Shown: positions 17,469 through 27,883, numbered from the stretch's first letter. The stretch is DNA of 64,000 nucleotides from Pseudarthrobacter oxydans (GCF_034258515.1 NZ_CP139438.1:4092001-4156000); one strand, 5' to 3'. A program made the numbers and translations. The notes: a model not told the origin generated them from the letters alone.

Positions 17469-18833
17469 ATGGATTCGACGACGAACCTGCCGGTTGCCGT
17501 AATCGGCGCCGGGCCCGTGGGCCTGGCCGCCGCGGCGCACCTGCTGGAGCGCGGGCTTGAGCCGCTGATCTTTGAGGCAGGCACGACGGCGGGCGCGGCC
17601 ATTGGTGATTGGCGACACATCCGCCTGTTCTCGCCGTGGCGGTTCAACCTCGACGCCGCCGCGGTGCGCCTCCTGGAGTCCGCCGGCTGGGAAGCCCCCC
17701 GCCCCACCGCGCTGCCCTACGGCGGGGAACTCATCGACAACTACCTCGCACCGCTGGCTGCGACCCCCGCCATCAGCTCCCGCCTCCAGACCGGCGCGCG
17801 GGTCACGGCGGTGACCCGCGCCGGCCTGGACAAGACGCACTCCCGGGACCGGGACACCACGCCGTTCACCGTGCGGGTGCAGCACGGGAACGGCGAGACC
17901 CGCGACCACACTGTGGCAGCAGTGATCGATGCGTCCGGCACCTGGGGCACCCGGAACCCGCTGGGCACCTCAGGGCTGCCGGCCGTCGGCGAAAACGCGG
18001 CAGCTGACAGGATCTCTTCGCCGCTCCCGGACGTTTCCGGCCGGGAGCGGAGCCGCTTCGCGGGACGGCGGGTGCTGGTGGTCGGTGCCGGGCACTCCGC
18101 CGCCAACACGCTGATCAGCCTCGCCGACCTCGCCCGGCAGGAGCCGGCAACCCGGATCCTGTGGGCGGTCCGTGGCGGGTCCGCAGAGAAGGTTTATGGC
18201 GGCGGGGACGCAGACGGCCTGCCGGCGCGCGGGCAACTGGGTTCACGGCTGCGGCGCCTGGTCCAGGCCGGCACCATCGAACTGCACACCCGCTTCGGCA
18301 TCGCTTCGCTGAAAGCGCTGGACTCCGGCGTAACGGTGCAATCCGTCGACGGCCGAACCCTTGATGCCGATGTCGTCGTCCCCTGCACAGGTTTCCGCCC
18401 GGACCTGGCGATGCTGCGCGAGCTCCGGCTTGACCTCGACCCTGCCGTCGAGGCTCCCCGCCAGCTTGGGCCACTCATCGACCCCGAATTCCACTCGTGC
18501 GGGACGGTGCCGCCGCACGGAGCCACGCTCCTCGCCCACCCGGACAAGGACTTCTACGTCGTGGGCATGAAGTCCTATGGCCGGGCCCCAACCTTCCTGC
18601 TGGCAACCGGGTACGAGCAGGTCCGCTCCGTCGCCGCCGCGCTGGCCGGCGACCAGGAAGCCTCCGACACCGTCCAGCTGGTACTCCCCGAGACGGGCGT
18701 CTGCTCCACTGACGCCGGCACCAGCTGCGAGGTCCCGGCCGCCACCCCGGCGGGTTCCGGAGCGGGCTGCTGCACCGCCCCCGAGCCGGTACTGGTGGGC
18801 TTTCCCACCGGGCTTTCGCATGGCAGGCAGTGA
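17469..18833 (+). CDS. FAD-dependent flavoprotein of arsenic operons (ArsO-like) with Cys-rich tail
   Basis: A 454-aa flavin-containing monooxygenase-like protein: FAD motif VIGAGPVGLAAAAHLLERG (13-18 core), second nucleotide motif VVGAGHSAANTLI, and VVPCTGFRPDLAML. Such proteins (ArsO) are common in actinobacterial ars operons, with unproven roles in arsenical oxidation. The last 60 residues are unusual: five cysteines including VCSTDAGTSCEVP and GCCTAPE. The Cys-Cys-x-x-Pro element recalls the N-terminal metalloid site of the ArsR encoded here (SCCVP). AGAGGA at 17459-17464 supports ATG 17469. Confidence 0.8.
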   Translation: MDSTTNLPVAVIGAGPVGLAAAAHLLERGLEPLIFEAGTTAGAAIGDWRHIRLFSPWRFNLDAAAVRLLESAGWEAPRPTALPYGGELIDNYLAPLAATPAISSRLQTGARVTAVTRAGLDKTHSRDRDTTPFTVRVQHGNGETRDHTVAAVIDASGTWGTRNPLGTSGLPAVGENAAADRISSPLPDVSGRERSRFAGRRVLVVGAGHSAANTLISLADLARQEPATRILWAVRGGSAEKVYGGGDADGLPARGQLGSRLRRLVQAGTIELHTRFGIASLKALDSGVTVQSVDGRTLDADVVVPCTGFRPDLAMLRELRLDLDPAVEAPRQLGPLIDPEFHSCGTVPPHGATLLAHPDKDFYVVGMKSYGRAPTFLLATGYEQVRSVAAALAGDQEASDTVQLVLPETGVCSTDAGTSCEVPAATPAGSGAGCCTAPEPVLVGFPTGLSHGRQ

Positions 18834-19348
18834 TGGGTCCATCGAAGGAGGACATCACGGACGGGTATGCCCGTGCGGCCCGCGAGCTCAAGGTCCTGCT
18901 GGACGGCGCAACACCACAAGACCTGCGCCGCGGCAGCAACGGCACCCGATGGACCAATGAGCAGCTGCTCTTCCACATGGTCTTCGGGTACATGGTGGTG
19001 CGGGCCCTGATTCCCCTGGTGCACGTTGTCAGCCGCCTGCCCAAGCCGGCCGGCGAGGCGTTCGCGGCGCTGCTCAACGCCGGAACCCGCCCGTTCGACG
19101 TGGTCAATTACTGGGGCTCGCGGGCGGCTTCGACCGTCTACGACAGGCGGAGAATGGGCCGGAAACTGGACAGGACCCTGGCTGCGCTCTCCCGCCGCCT
19201 GGAGCGCGAGAGCGAGGCGTCGCTGTCCCGCTCCATGGCGTTTCCGGACAGGTGGGACCCGTTCTTCGCTCCATCGATGACGCTTGCCGAGGTATACCGC
19301 TACCCCACGCTGCACTTCGACTTCCATGCCAAGCAACTGAGCCTTTAG
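18833..19348 (+). CDS. DinB-like metal-dependent protein
   Basis: A 171-aa helical protein. GTRWTNEQLLFHMVFGYMVV (first His) and the C-terminal HFDFHAKQLSL (paired His) match the DinB/YfiT four-helix fold, where three His bind a divalent metal. Actinobacterial members are often mycothiol-dependent thiol transferases (inference from the superfamily). The start overlaps the flavoprotein stop (TGATG), so it belongs to the arsenic operon. A thiol-transfer role in metalloid detoxification is attractive but unproven. Confidence 0.68.
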   Translation: MGPSKEDITDGYARAARELKVLLDGATPQDLRRGSNGTRWTNEQLLFHMVFGYMVVRALIPLVHVVSRLPKPAGEAFAALLNAGTRPFDVVNYWGSRAASTVYDRRRMGRKLDRTLAALSRRLERESEASLSRSMAFPDRWDPFFAPSMTLAEVYRYPTLHFDFHAKQLSL

Positions 19349-19370
19349 CACCCGCGGCAGGAGACGCCTG

Positions 19371-19769
19371 TTACCCCATCGCCGGGGCGACGGCGGTCCG
19401 CCCGGAGAACTGGCGGCGCGCCCAGCGGGCAAGCTTCCTGCCCTTGCCCTTCCACCAGTTGTCCTCGTCCTTGTCGTGGTGCAGGCGGAAAACGATGGCC
19501 ATCAGCACGAACATTCCCATCACCACATCGATCCAGGACGCCAGCACCAGGGCGATCAGGACAGTCAGCCCGTTGACGATGATGGACGGCACCGCCAGGG
19601 TCCGGAAGACAGTGCTTGCCAGGTAGCGCCGGTGGGACCTCGGGACGGACAGCGCGCGCACCATGTCGAAGCAGACGCACACCACCACAATCGTCTGGCC
19701 GAAGGCGAGCAGCAGTTGGCCCGGAAGCGAGCCGCTGAACGCTGCCACCGCCTCCATCCCCGGGCTCAT
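19371..19769 (-). CDS. Small integral membrane protein of unknown function
   Basis: A 132-aa protein with about three hydrophobic segments (residues 18-38, 55-80 and 82-95) and a basic C-terminal region (DEDNWWKGKGRKLARWARRQF). I do not recognise a family. It is convergent with the arsenic operon and lies downstream of the heat-shock operon, separated from it by a strong hairpin. ATG at 19769; no strong ribosome binding site. Confidence 0.6.
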   Translation of the reverse strand: MSPGMEAVAAFSGSLPGQLLLAFGQTIVVVCVCFDMVRALSVPRSHRRYLASTVFRTLAVPSIIVNGLTVLIALVLASWIDVVMGMFVLMAIVFRLHHDKDEDNWWKGKGRKLARWARRQFSGRTAVAPAMG

Positions 19770-19819
19770 CGGTGCGCCTCACGGGCAGGGCTGCTAAAAG
19801 CGGAACCACACATGGAAAA

Positions 19820-19882
19820 CCCCCAGAAACCTTGGAACCACTGCTGCTGATCCAGCAGTGGTTCCATTGAAGTTTCCGGGGG
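19820..19882 (-). terminator. Long hairpin after the dnaK-hspR operon
   Basis: Inner perfect 13-bp stem GGAACCACTGCTG (19834-19846) with CAGCAGTGGTTCC (19853-19865), extended by an outer arm CCCCCAGAAAC (19820-19830) with GTTTCCGGGGG (19872-19882), one mismatch. It lies about 80 bases past the hspR stop, in the gap before the next minus-strand gene. Confidence 0.75.
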
Positions 19883-19962
19883 CTCCGGGGTCACGAGTAG
19901 CGAGTACTCTAATTCCGGCCGGTACCGGCGGCGCGGTACTTAGGTCCGGCTTGCGAAAGCAG

Positions 19963-20388
19963 CTATGTACCGAGGGAGCGGGGCCGCCAGAGCACCACGG
20001 CCTGCGAGCGGGGGCGCGGGCGCTGGCCCCGTGCCAGGCTCACCACGTCGCCGGCCGCGCCGGCCGCGAAGATCCGTGCGTCCAGGGGCTGCCGGCGCCG
20101 GCCGAGTTCCTCGGTCAGCTCCGCAATCCGGCCCTGCAGGGCGGCCACCTGGTTCTCGAGTTCCAGGATCCGCTTGATCCCTTCCAGCGAGACGCCTTCC
20201 TGGGACAGCCGCTGCACTTCACGCAGCATGGTCACGTCCCGCTGTGAGTAGCGGCGGGACTTTCCGGGAGCGCGGCTGGGCGAGACGATACCCAGCCGGT
20301 CGTACTGCCGCAGCGTCTGGGGGTGCATGTCCGCAAGCTCAGCCGCCACCGAAATCACGAAAATGGGCTGGTCAGCACTGACGTCCAC
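19963..20388 (-). CDS. hspR: HspR heat-shock repressor (MerR fold)
   Basis: A 141-aa MerR-type regulator: SVAAELADMHPQTLRQYDR (helix-turn-helix with the MHPQTLRQYD signature of HspR), GKSRRYSQRDV wing, then a coiled coil (LEGIKRILELENQVAALQGR). In Streptomyces and mycobacteria HspR binds HAIR repeats with DnaK as co-repressor, so dnaK levels feed back on transcription. It is last in the dnaK operon, 14 bases after dnaJ, and HAIR sites lie ahead of dnaK. Confidence 0.93.
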   Translation of the reverse strand: MDVSADQPIFVISVAAELADMHPQTLRQYDRLGIVSPSRAPGKSRRYSQRDVTMLREVQRLSQEGVSLEGIKRILELENQVAALQGRIAELTEELGRRRQPLDARIFAAGAAGDVVSLARGQRPRPRSQAVVLWRPRSLGT

Positions 20389-20402
20389 TGCACACCTCCC
20401 TG

Positions 20403-21374
20403 CTACAACCGGGCCTTGGCGGCCAGGCCCTCACGGACATCGGCTCCCGCCGTGGCCTCGGCAAACGCCTTGACCGCGGTTTCGGCTTCCTTGTTCAGGT
20501 TCTTGGGAACGGCGACGTCGATGGTCACCAGCAGGTCGCCGGTTCCCTTGGACGTCTTCACGCCCTTGCCCTTGACCCGCAGGGTGCGGCCCGACGGCGT
20601 CCCGGCCGGCACGCGGACCCGCACCTTTTCGCCGTCGATAGTGGGCACCTCGATGTCCGCTCCCAAAGCAGCCTCGGGGAAGGTGACGGGGACGTGGATA
20701 CGGAGGTTGTCGCCGTCGCGCGTGTAGAAGGCGTGCGGCTGGACCGAGACGGACACCACCAGGTCCCCGTAACCGGCAGCGCCGGGCTGGCCCTTGCCCC
20801 GGACGCGGACCTTCTGGCCGTCCTTGATGCCGGCCGGCACCCGGACGTCGATGACTTCACCGCTCGGTTCCCGCAGGCCAATGGTGGTGCCGCGTATGGA
20901 GCCGGCGAAGGAAATGCTCGTGGAGGCAGTGCGGTCCGCACCCTTCTGGGGCGTCCGCTGGAACCCTGTCTGGCCAAAGCCGCCGCCGAACAGGTCGGCG
21001 AACTCCGGCGGAATGCCGCCGGCGGAAGGATTGAAGCCGCCGGCATGCCGGCCGGTGTTGCCGGTGAAGAGGCCGCCGAACATGTCCTCGAAGCCGCCGT
21101 TGCCCGCCCCGGCACCGCCGGGCGCAAACCGTGCGCCGCCGCCCATGGCCCGGATGGCGTCGTACTGCTGGCGCTCCTCGGGATCCGAAAGCACCGAGTA
21201 AGCCTCGGAGATGTCCTTGAATTTCTTCTCGGAAGCCGTGTTCCCCGCATTGGTATCAGGGTGGTGCTGCCGGGCCAGCTTCCGATAAGCCTTCTTGATA
21301 TCGGCGTCGGAAGCGTCCTTGGCGACACCAAGGATCTTGTAAAAGTCCTTGTCCACCCAATCCTGGCTAGCCAA
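20403..21374 (-). CDS. dnaJ: DnaJ-type co-chaperone without zinc finger
   Basis: A 323-aa J-protein: J domain 1-75 with HPD at 38-40, a long Gly/Phe linker (80-140), then two C-terminal substrate-binding domains ([42 protein letters not shown]). The four CxxCxGxG zinc motifs of classical DnaJ are absent and the protein has no Cys-rich region, so it is the class B/CbpA-like DnaJ1 found in actinobacterial dnaK operons. GGAAAG ribosome binding site just upstream. It stimulates DnaK ATPase. Confidence 0.92.
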   Translation of the reverse strand: MASQDWVDKDFYKILGVAKDASDADIKKAYRKLARQHHPDTNAGNTASEKKFKDISEAYSVLSDPEERQQYDAIRAMGGGARFAPGGAGAGNGGFEDMFGGLFTGNTGRHAGGFNPSAGGIPPEFADLFGGGFGQTGFQRTPQKGADRTASTSISFAGSIRGTTIGLREPSGEVIDVRVPAGIKDGQKVRVRGKGQPGAAGYGDLVVSVSVQPHAFYTRDGDNLRIHVPVTFPEAALGADIEVPTIDGEKVRVRVPAGTPSGRTLRVKGKGVKTSKGTGDLLVTIDVAVPKNLNKEAETAVKAFAEATAGADVREGLAAKARL

Positions 21375-21438
21375 TGGCGTTTCCTTTCAAAGTCTTCTAA
21401 CTAACAGCTCTCCGCGGTACAGGGGCCCCCGCCCTTTC

Positions 21439-21477
21439 GCGTGGCGGCTGGGTCCTTGCGGACCCCAGCCGCCACGC
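21439..21477 (-). terminator. Hairpin in the grpE-dnaJ gap
   Basis: GCGTGGCGGCTGGGTCC (21439-21455), loop TTGC, complementary arm 21460-21477 with one bulged base. It lies about 65 bases before the dnaJ start. Together with 21571-21616 it makes the grpE-dnaJ gap a strong stop or processing region inside the heat-shock operon. Confidence 0.5.
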
Positions 21478-21570
21478 TCCGGCAGGCCCGATGCCACTCC
21501 CAGGCCCCCCCTGTACCGCTGCGAGCTTTGTGGTTACCTCACCTTAGGCGAGATGACCGCCGGCGCGGAG

Positions 21571-21616
21571 GCCGGATAGGGGGCGGCGGTGTGGAGGGCA
21601 CCGCCCCCTATCCGGC
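21571..21616 (-). terminator. 16-bp perfect hairpin after grpE
   Basis: GCCGGATAGGGGGCGG (21571-21586) and CCGCCCCCTATCCGGC (21601-21616), 14-base loop, starting about 20 bases past the grpE stop. Strong stem; suggests termination or attenuation between grpE and dnaJ. Confidence 0.7.
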
Positions 21617-21637
21617 GTAGCGCCGAAGTACCCCCGA

Positions 21638-22318
21638 CTAAGCCGGAACTGCGACGATGACCTGCGCTGCGCGGAGGACGCGTTCGCCTGACTTGTAGCC
21701 GGAGCGGAGCACCTGGCTGACGGTGTCAACCTCGATGTCCTCGCCGGGCTGCTGGATCAGGGCCTCGTGGATCGTGGGATCGAACTCCACGCCGGTCTCG
21801 TCGATCCGGACCAGGCCGTACGTCTTCAGCGCGTTCTCCAGCTTGGCGGCGATCGCGGCGAACGGACCGTCAACGAGGTCGCCGTGCTGGCGGGCCGCAT
21901 CGACGTCGTCCAGGACCGGCAGCAGGGAGTTCAGGACGCCGATGACGGCCATTTCCCCTGCCACCGCGCGGTCGCGTTCAACGCGCTTGCGGTAGTTGAC
22001 GTACTCGGCCTGCAGGCGGAGGAGGTCATTCCTCAGCTCGGCGGCCTCTGCGGTTGTCCCTGCCGAACCAGCGCCCTGGGCCACGGACTCCGCAGCCGGC
22101 ACCTCCACACCGTTCAGGATCTCCTCAGCCTGGGCGAGCGCATCGCCGTCGGAATCCTTGGCAGCGGCGGCGTGGCCGCCCTCGGGATGGCGGGCCTGCC
22201 CGGTCACCGGGTCAACCTTGCGGTTGTCCCGGATGACCGGCTCGTGGCTGTCGCCCCGCTGGTCCGTGTTCTCCTGGCCTGCGGAAGTGTGCTCTTCCTC
22301 GTTACCGTGATGGGGCAT
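21638..22318 (-). CDS. grpE: GrpE nucleotide-exchange factor
   Basis: A 226-aa GrpE. It has a long acidic, low-complexity N-terminus (1-90), a coiled-coil dimerisation helix (LRNDLLRLQAEYVNYRKRVERDR), and a C-terminal beta domain (FDPTIHEALIQQPGED; LRSGYKSGERVLRAAQVIVA). It exchanges ADP for ATP on DnaK. It begins 5 bases after the dnaK stop and is clearly co-translated. Confidence 0.95.
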   Translation of the reverse strand: MPHHGNEEEHTSAGQENTDQRGDSHEPVIRDNRKVDPVTGQARHPEGGHAAAAKDSDGDALAQAEEILNGVEVPAAESVAQGAGSAGTTAEAAELRNDLLRLQAEYVNYRKRVERDRAVAGEMAVIGVLNSLLPVLDDVDAARQHGDLVDGPFAAIAAKLENALKTYGLVRIDETGVEFDPTIHEALIQQPGEDIEVDTVSQVLRSGYKSGERVLRAAQVIVAVPA

Positions 22319-22323
22319 GGCTG

Positions 22324-24270
<1,947 letters not shown>

Positions 24271-24295
24271 TCAGCGCACAGATGATGTCAATACG

Positions 24296-24320
24296 AAGTT
24301 GAGCGTACTACACTCAACTT
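24296..24320 (-). promoter_or_regulatory. HspR-associated inverted repeat (HAIR) 2
   Basis: AAGTTGAG (24296-24303), 9-base centre, CTCAACTT (24313-24320). It is longer and more symmetrical than HAIR 1, about 95 bases upstream of dnaK. Two HAIR sites flank the likely dnaK promoter. Confidence 0.82.
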
Positions 24321-24452
24321 GTGATCTGGGGCGGTCCGCACATGCCGCGACTCCCGCGCAATGGCGCGGTTCCCGGGTTTTAAACGCGGACGACGGCGGT
24401 TCCCCGTTTCGCTGCTGGAGAACCTGCCGCCGCGCTGCTTCTTGCTGCCGTG

Positions 24453-24728
24453 TTACCTGTCGCCGTCCGGGCGGCGCTCCTCGGCAGTGGTATTCACCTG
24501 TTCGTCGGTGAGCTCCTCACCGATCACATCCGCTTCACGGGCACGGCCGGCCGTGCCGGCGGCGCCGTAATCGCCGTCCTCATATTCGCCGTCTTCACGG
24601 TTCGCGGCGACGTCCCCCACAGTGCCGGCATCCCCGTAGTCGCCGTCCACATACTGTCCGCCTTCGCCTTCCAGTCCCGGCGCTGTACTGCCCTTGCGGG
24701 GCTGCTCATCGGCGTGATGTTCCGTCAT
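24453..24728 (-). CDS. Small acidic repeat protein of unknown function
   Basis: A 91-aa, strongly acidic, low-complexity protein (start at MTEHHADEQPR; an upstream TTG-type start at 24761 is less likely). It contains an internal repeat: YVDGDYGDAGTVGDVA and YEDGDYGAAGTAGRAR. No Cys, no hydrophobic core and probably disordered. The C-terminal VIGEELTDEQVN looks structured. AGGGAGAGAAG lies just upstream. I know no function; proximity to the heat-shock operon, from which it is oriented away, may be chance. Confidence 0.6.
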   Translation of the reverse strand: MTEHHADEQPRKGSTAPGLEGEGGQYVDGDYGDAGTVGDVAANREDGEYEDGDYGAAGTAGRAREADVIGEELTDEQVNTTAEERRPDGDR

Positions 24729-24872
24729 GATGACTTCTCTCCCTTGAGGTTCCGCGTCCATACGGGCGCATTTGCAGTCTATCGAGCGGGTCTTTTAGCC
24801 AACAGGGCCGCGGCGCAGCGGCCTTCAGGGGGCACGTGCAATCCGGGGCACGGCACTGGCCGGGTCCGGGGT

Positions 24873-27080
24873 TTAGCGGTGGCCTGCACCCTCCACCACG
24901 CGCTCGGGGCTGCCGCCGGTTTCCCGCTGGATGGCCGCATCCAGTTCCGGCCGCCCCAGCTTGCCCGGCCACCAGATGCGGGGCCCGATGTCGTAGGCGA
25001 GCGCCGGAACCAGCAGCGACCGGACCAGGACGGTGTCCAGCAGCACCCCGAAGGCCACGATGAAGGCCAGCTGCACCAGGAACATGATCGGAATGACGCC
25101 CAGCGCGGCGAACGTGGCCGCAAGAACCACGCCGGCGGAGGTGATGACGCCGCCGGTGACGCCCAGCCCGCGAAGGATGCCGGGCCGGGTGCCGTGCTTG
25201 AGGGACTCCTCGCGGACCCTGCTCATCAGGAAGATGTTGTAGTCCACGCCCAGGGCAACCAGGAACACAAAACCGAACAGCGGGACTGTGGCATCCGCCC
25301 CCGGGAAGCCCAGGATGTTGTTGAAAACAAAGGCGGAGACGCCCATGGCCGCGGCGTAGGACAGCACCACCGAGAGCACCAGCAGCACCGGCGCCAGGAT
25401 GGAGCGGAGCAGCAGCATCAGGATGAAGAGGATCACCACCAGGACCACCGGGATGATGATCACCAGGTCCCGCTGTGCGGTGGTATTGGTATCCAGCGCC
25501 GTCGCGGTTACGCCGCCCACCAGCGCTTCCGGGTCCACTGACTTGACGTCGGCGCGCAGCGCCTTGACCGCTTCCTCGGCTTCAAGGGAGTCCGCGGCGG
25601 AGTTGAGGGTGGCGTTGATGAGCACCTTCCCGTCGCGGACGTCAGGTGCGCCGGGAGCACCGGGGGCTCCGGTGATGGGCACGGAACCCCGGGCAAGGAG
25701 ATAAGCCTCGCCCACGCCGTCGGCCGCTTTCACGGTGTCCAGTACTTCCTTTGCCTTGCCTTGGTCCGCAACCACGACGGCGGGGCTGCCGCTGCCGGCG
25801 TCGAAATGCCGCGCCAAGGCATCCTGGCCGTCAACGGCGTTGGATGCGGTGAGGATGACGTCGGTTTGTGGAACGCCGTTGGCCTTGAGCTGCAGGACGC
25901 CGGCCGAGGCAACCAGCAGCAGCAGGACGGAAGCGATCCACACCACGCGGGGCCGCCGGGAAACCAGGGACCCGGTGGCACGCCACAGGCCCTTCTGGCC
26001 TTCCAGACCGGTGACCAGCTCGGGTTCGCGCTGGTCCGCGGGGAGCAGCTTGGGACGGAAGGGCCAGAAGGCAGCCCGGCCCAGCAGTGCCATCAGGGCC
26101 GGGAGCAGCGTCAGCGCGGCAAACAGTGAACAGAGGATGCCGGCCGCTGCCACGGGACCCAGCGCCTTGTTGGAGTTGAGGTCGGAGAAGAGCAGGCACA
26201 GCAGGGCGATGATCACCGTTGCGCCGGAGGCCAGGATGGGCTCGAAGGACGCTTTCCACGCCGTCAGGACCGCGGCGGTTCGGTTGGTGGTGTGGGTCAG
26301 GGCTTCGCGGAACCGCGCCACGTACAGCAGGGCATAATCCGTGGCGGCGCCGATGACCAGGATGGACAGGATGCCCTGGCTCTGGCCGTTCAGCTGGATC
26401 CATCCGGCCTTTGCCATGCCGAACACCAGCAGGATGGCCGCACACAGCGCGAAGACGGACGTCAGGAGCACCATGACGGGCAGCAGGAGGGAGCGGTACA
26501 CCACCAGCAGGATCACGAACACTGCGGCCAGGGCCACCAGCAGGAGGATTCCGTCGATCCCGGCGAAGGCGGCAGTGAGGTCCGCCGCGAGCCCGGCCGG
26601 GCCGGTCACGAAGGTCCGCATGCCCTCCGGGGCCGCGCCGGCAACGGTGTCCCGCAACTCCTGCACGGCTTCCTTGACCTCGGCCGAGGAATCGATCGGC
26701 GCGATGAACTGGACGGCTTTGCCGTCTTCGGAGGGGATGGGTCCAATGACCGCGCTGCCGAGTTGCAGTTCCTCGAGCTCCGCCCGCAGTCCTGCAACCT
26801 CCCCCAGCTGGGCCGGCGTGAAGGCCTCACTGCTTTCGATCACGATGACTCCCGGAACCTCATCCGAGTCACGGAACTTGGCCTGCCAGTCCTGCGCCTC
26901 GGTTGCTTCTGCACCTGCCGGAAGGAAGGAGGCCTGGTCGTTGGAGGAGACCTCTTCGAGCCGCCCGAATGTTGGCCCTCCGACGCCCGCCAGCGCCAGC
27001 CAGGTCAGCACCAGGATGACGGGAAGCAGCCAGCGCAACCAGAACGGGACACGTTCCGAACCTTTGGATGTGGTTCTCAT
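24873..27080 (-). CDS. MMPL/RND-family exporter
   Basis: A 735-aa member of the MMPL branch of the RND superfamily. Twelve membrane segments fall in two blocks of six (roughly 13-35 and 165-340, then 365-385 and 525-700), each preceded by an extracytoplasmic loop. RND helix-4 motifs are AATDYALLYVARFREAL and ALGVDYNIFLMSRVREES, with paired acidic residues for proton coupling. Substrates are typically lipids, drugs or siderophores. The divergent MarR gene and the palindromes between them suggest substrate-induced expression. Confidence 0.9.
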   Translation of the reverse strand: MRTTSKGSERVPFWLRWLLPVILVLTWLALAGVGGPTFGRLEEVSSNDQASFLPAGAEATEAQDWQAKFRDSDEVPGVIVIESSEAFTPAQLGEVAGLRAELEELQLGSAVIGPIPSEDGKAVQFIAPIDSSAEVKEAVQELRDTVAGAAPEGMRTFVTGPAGLAADLTAAFAGIDGILLLVALAAVFVILLVVYRSLLLPVMVLLTSVFALCAAILLVFGMAKAGWIQLNGQSQGILSILVIGAATDYALLYVARFREALTHTTNRTAAVLTAWKASFEPILASGATVIIALLCLLFSDLNSNKALGPVAAAGILCSLFAALTLLPALMALLGRAAFWPFRPKLLPADQREPELVTGLEGQKGLWRATGSLVSRRPRVVWIASVLLLLVASAGVLQLKANGVPQTDVILTASNAVDGQDALARHFDAGSGSPAVVVADQGKAKEVLDTVKAADGVGEAYLLARGSVPITGAPGAPGAPDVRDGKVLINATLNSAADSLEAEEAVKALRADVKSVDPEALVGGVTATALDTNTTAQRDLVIIIPVVLVVILFILMLLLRSILAPVLLVLSVVLSYAAAMGVSAFVFNNILGFPGADATVPLFGFVFLVALGVDYNIFLMSRVREESLKHGTRPGILRGLGVTGGVITSAGVVLAATFAALGVIPIMFLVQLAFIVAFGVLLDTVLVRSLLVPALAYDIGPRIWWPGKLGRPELDAAIQRETGGSPERVVEGAGHR

Positions 27081-27121
27081 TTTTTGCCTTCCAGGGGAGG
27101 GACGCGGGTAGGATTGATTCC

Positions 27122-27149
27122 ATACTAGAGTATCTCCATCATAGAGATA
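27122..27149. promoter_or_regulatory. MarR-type operator between the MMPL exporter and marR
   Basis: Two overlapping palindromes: ATACT-AG-AGTAT (27122-27133) and TATCTC-N7-GAGATA (27131-27149), in the 198-base divergent gap. Minus-strand TAGTAT (27127-27122) could be the exporter's -10, so a bound regulator would overlap its promoter. Confidence 0.6.
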
Positions 27150-27278
27150 AGTGCCTGGCTAACTTTTCTTGCTCCGGCCGGTACCTCCAGGCCGGCCGGG
27201 CTGGCGTAATATCCGTCAGGACGGCCAACGGCCAAGCACCGGTGCCGTGCACTGGTGCCCCGAATTCAGGAGGTGGAC

Positions 27279-27812
27279 ATGGCAGGCAATATCGGCCCGG
27301 CCTTGCAGGGGCCTCCTTCCGGTCCGCCCGCGGGGCCGCACCCGCTGGTCCTGCTCCTGCAGGAGTTCACACTGGAGGCCAACCGGTATGTGGATACAGC
27401 AGGCGGGCGGAAGGACATGCACCGCACGGACCTCAATGCCCTGGCCGCGATCATGCGCCACACGGCGAAGGGAAACGTGGTCACGCCCGGGCTCCTGCGC
27501 AAGGAACTGCACCTGAGCTCCCCCGCGACAACCGCCCTGATCGACCGGCTGGACCATTCGGGGCACGTGACCCGCGAGCGGCACGGCTCGGACCGCCGGC
27601 AGGTCCAGCTGAAGATGACGCCCAAGGCCTACCAGGACGGCGGCGCCATCTTCGCCCCGCTGGCGCGCCACATGGGAGCTGCCATGGCCGATTTCACTCC
27701 GGCGGAACTGGAGACTGTCAGCAGGTTCATGGCCGCCATGGTGGAAGCCACGGTGGCTGCGCGGGAAGATTCGTCCGCAGGCCAGCCGGACACAGCCGCC
27801 CCACCCAACTAG
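27279..27812 (+). CDS. MarR-family transcriptional regulator
   Basis: A 177-aa winged-helix protein: TDLNALAAIMRH, recognition helix LSSPATTALIDRLDHSGHVTR, and wing ERHGSDRRQVQLKMT with the conserved D-x-R-x. AGGAGG at 27268-27273 fixes ATG 27279. Divergent from the MMPL exporter, hence its probable repressor. The stop codon (27810-27812) lies inside the left arm of a 30-bp palindrome. Confidence 0.9.
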   Translation: MAGNIGPALQGPPSGPPAGPHPLVLLLQEFTLEANRYVDTAGGRKDMHRTDLNALAAIMRHTAKGNVVTPGLLRKELHLSSPATTALIDRLDHSGHVTRERHGSDRRQVQLKMTPKAYQDGGAIFAPLARHMGAAMADFTPAELETVSRFMAAMVEATVAAREDSSAGQPDTAAPPN

Positions 27813-27869
27813 GTAGCGCTAAGTGTCGTTTTGAGGGGCCAAAACGACACTTAGCGCTACCTAGTTGGG
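27804..27869. repeat. 30-bp perfect inverted repeat (candidate palindromic element or terminator)
   Basis: Arms 27804-27833 and 27840-27869 are exact reverse complements around the 6-base loop AGGGGC. The arm contains GGTAGCGCTAAGTGTCG and runs TTTTG into the loop. It begins within the last codons of the MarR gene and ends 15 bases before the methyltransferase ATG. No other copy occurs in the window. Length, perfection and lower GC than the surroundings suggest a mobile or REP-like palindrome, which may also act as terminator. Confidence 0.9.
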
Positions 27870-27883
27870 GGTAGCGTTTGGTT

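Noticed and set aside
20403..21374. Classical DnaJ with zinc fingers
   Set aside because: No Cys-rich CxxCxGxG repeats are present, so it is a class B J-protein and not a damaged DnaJ.
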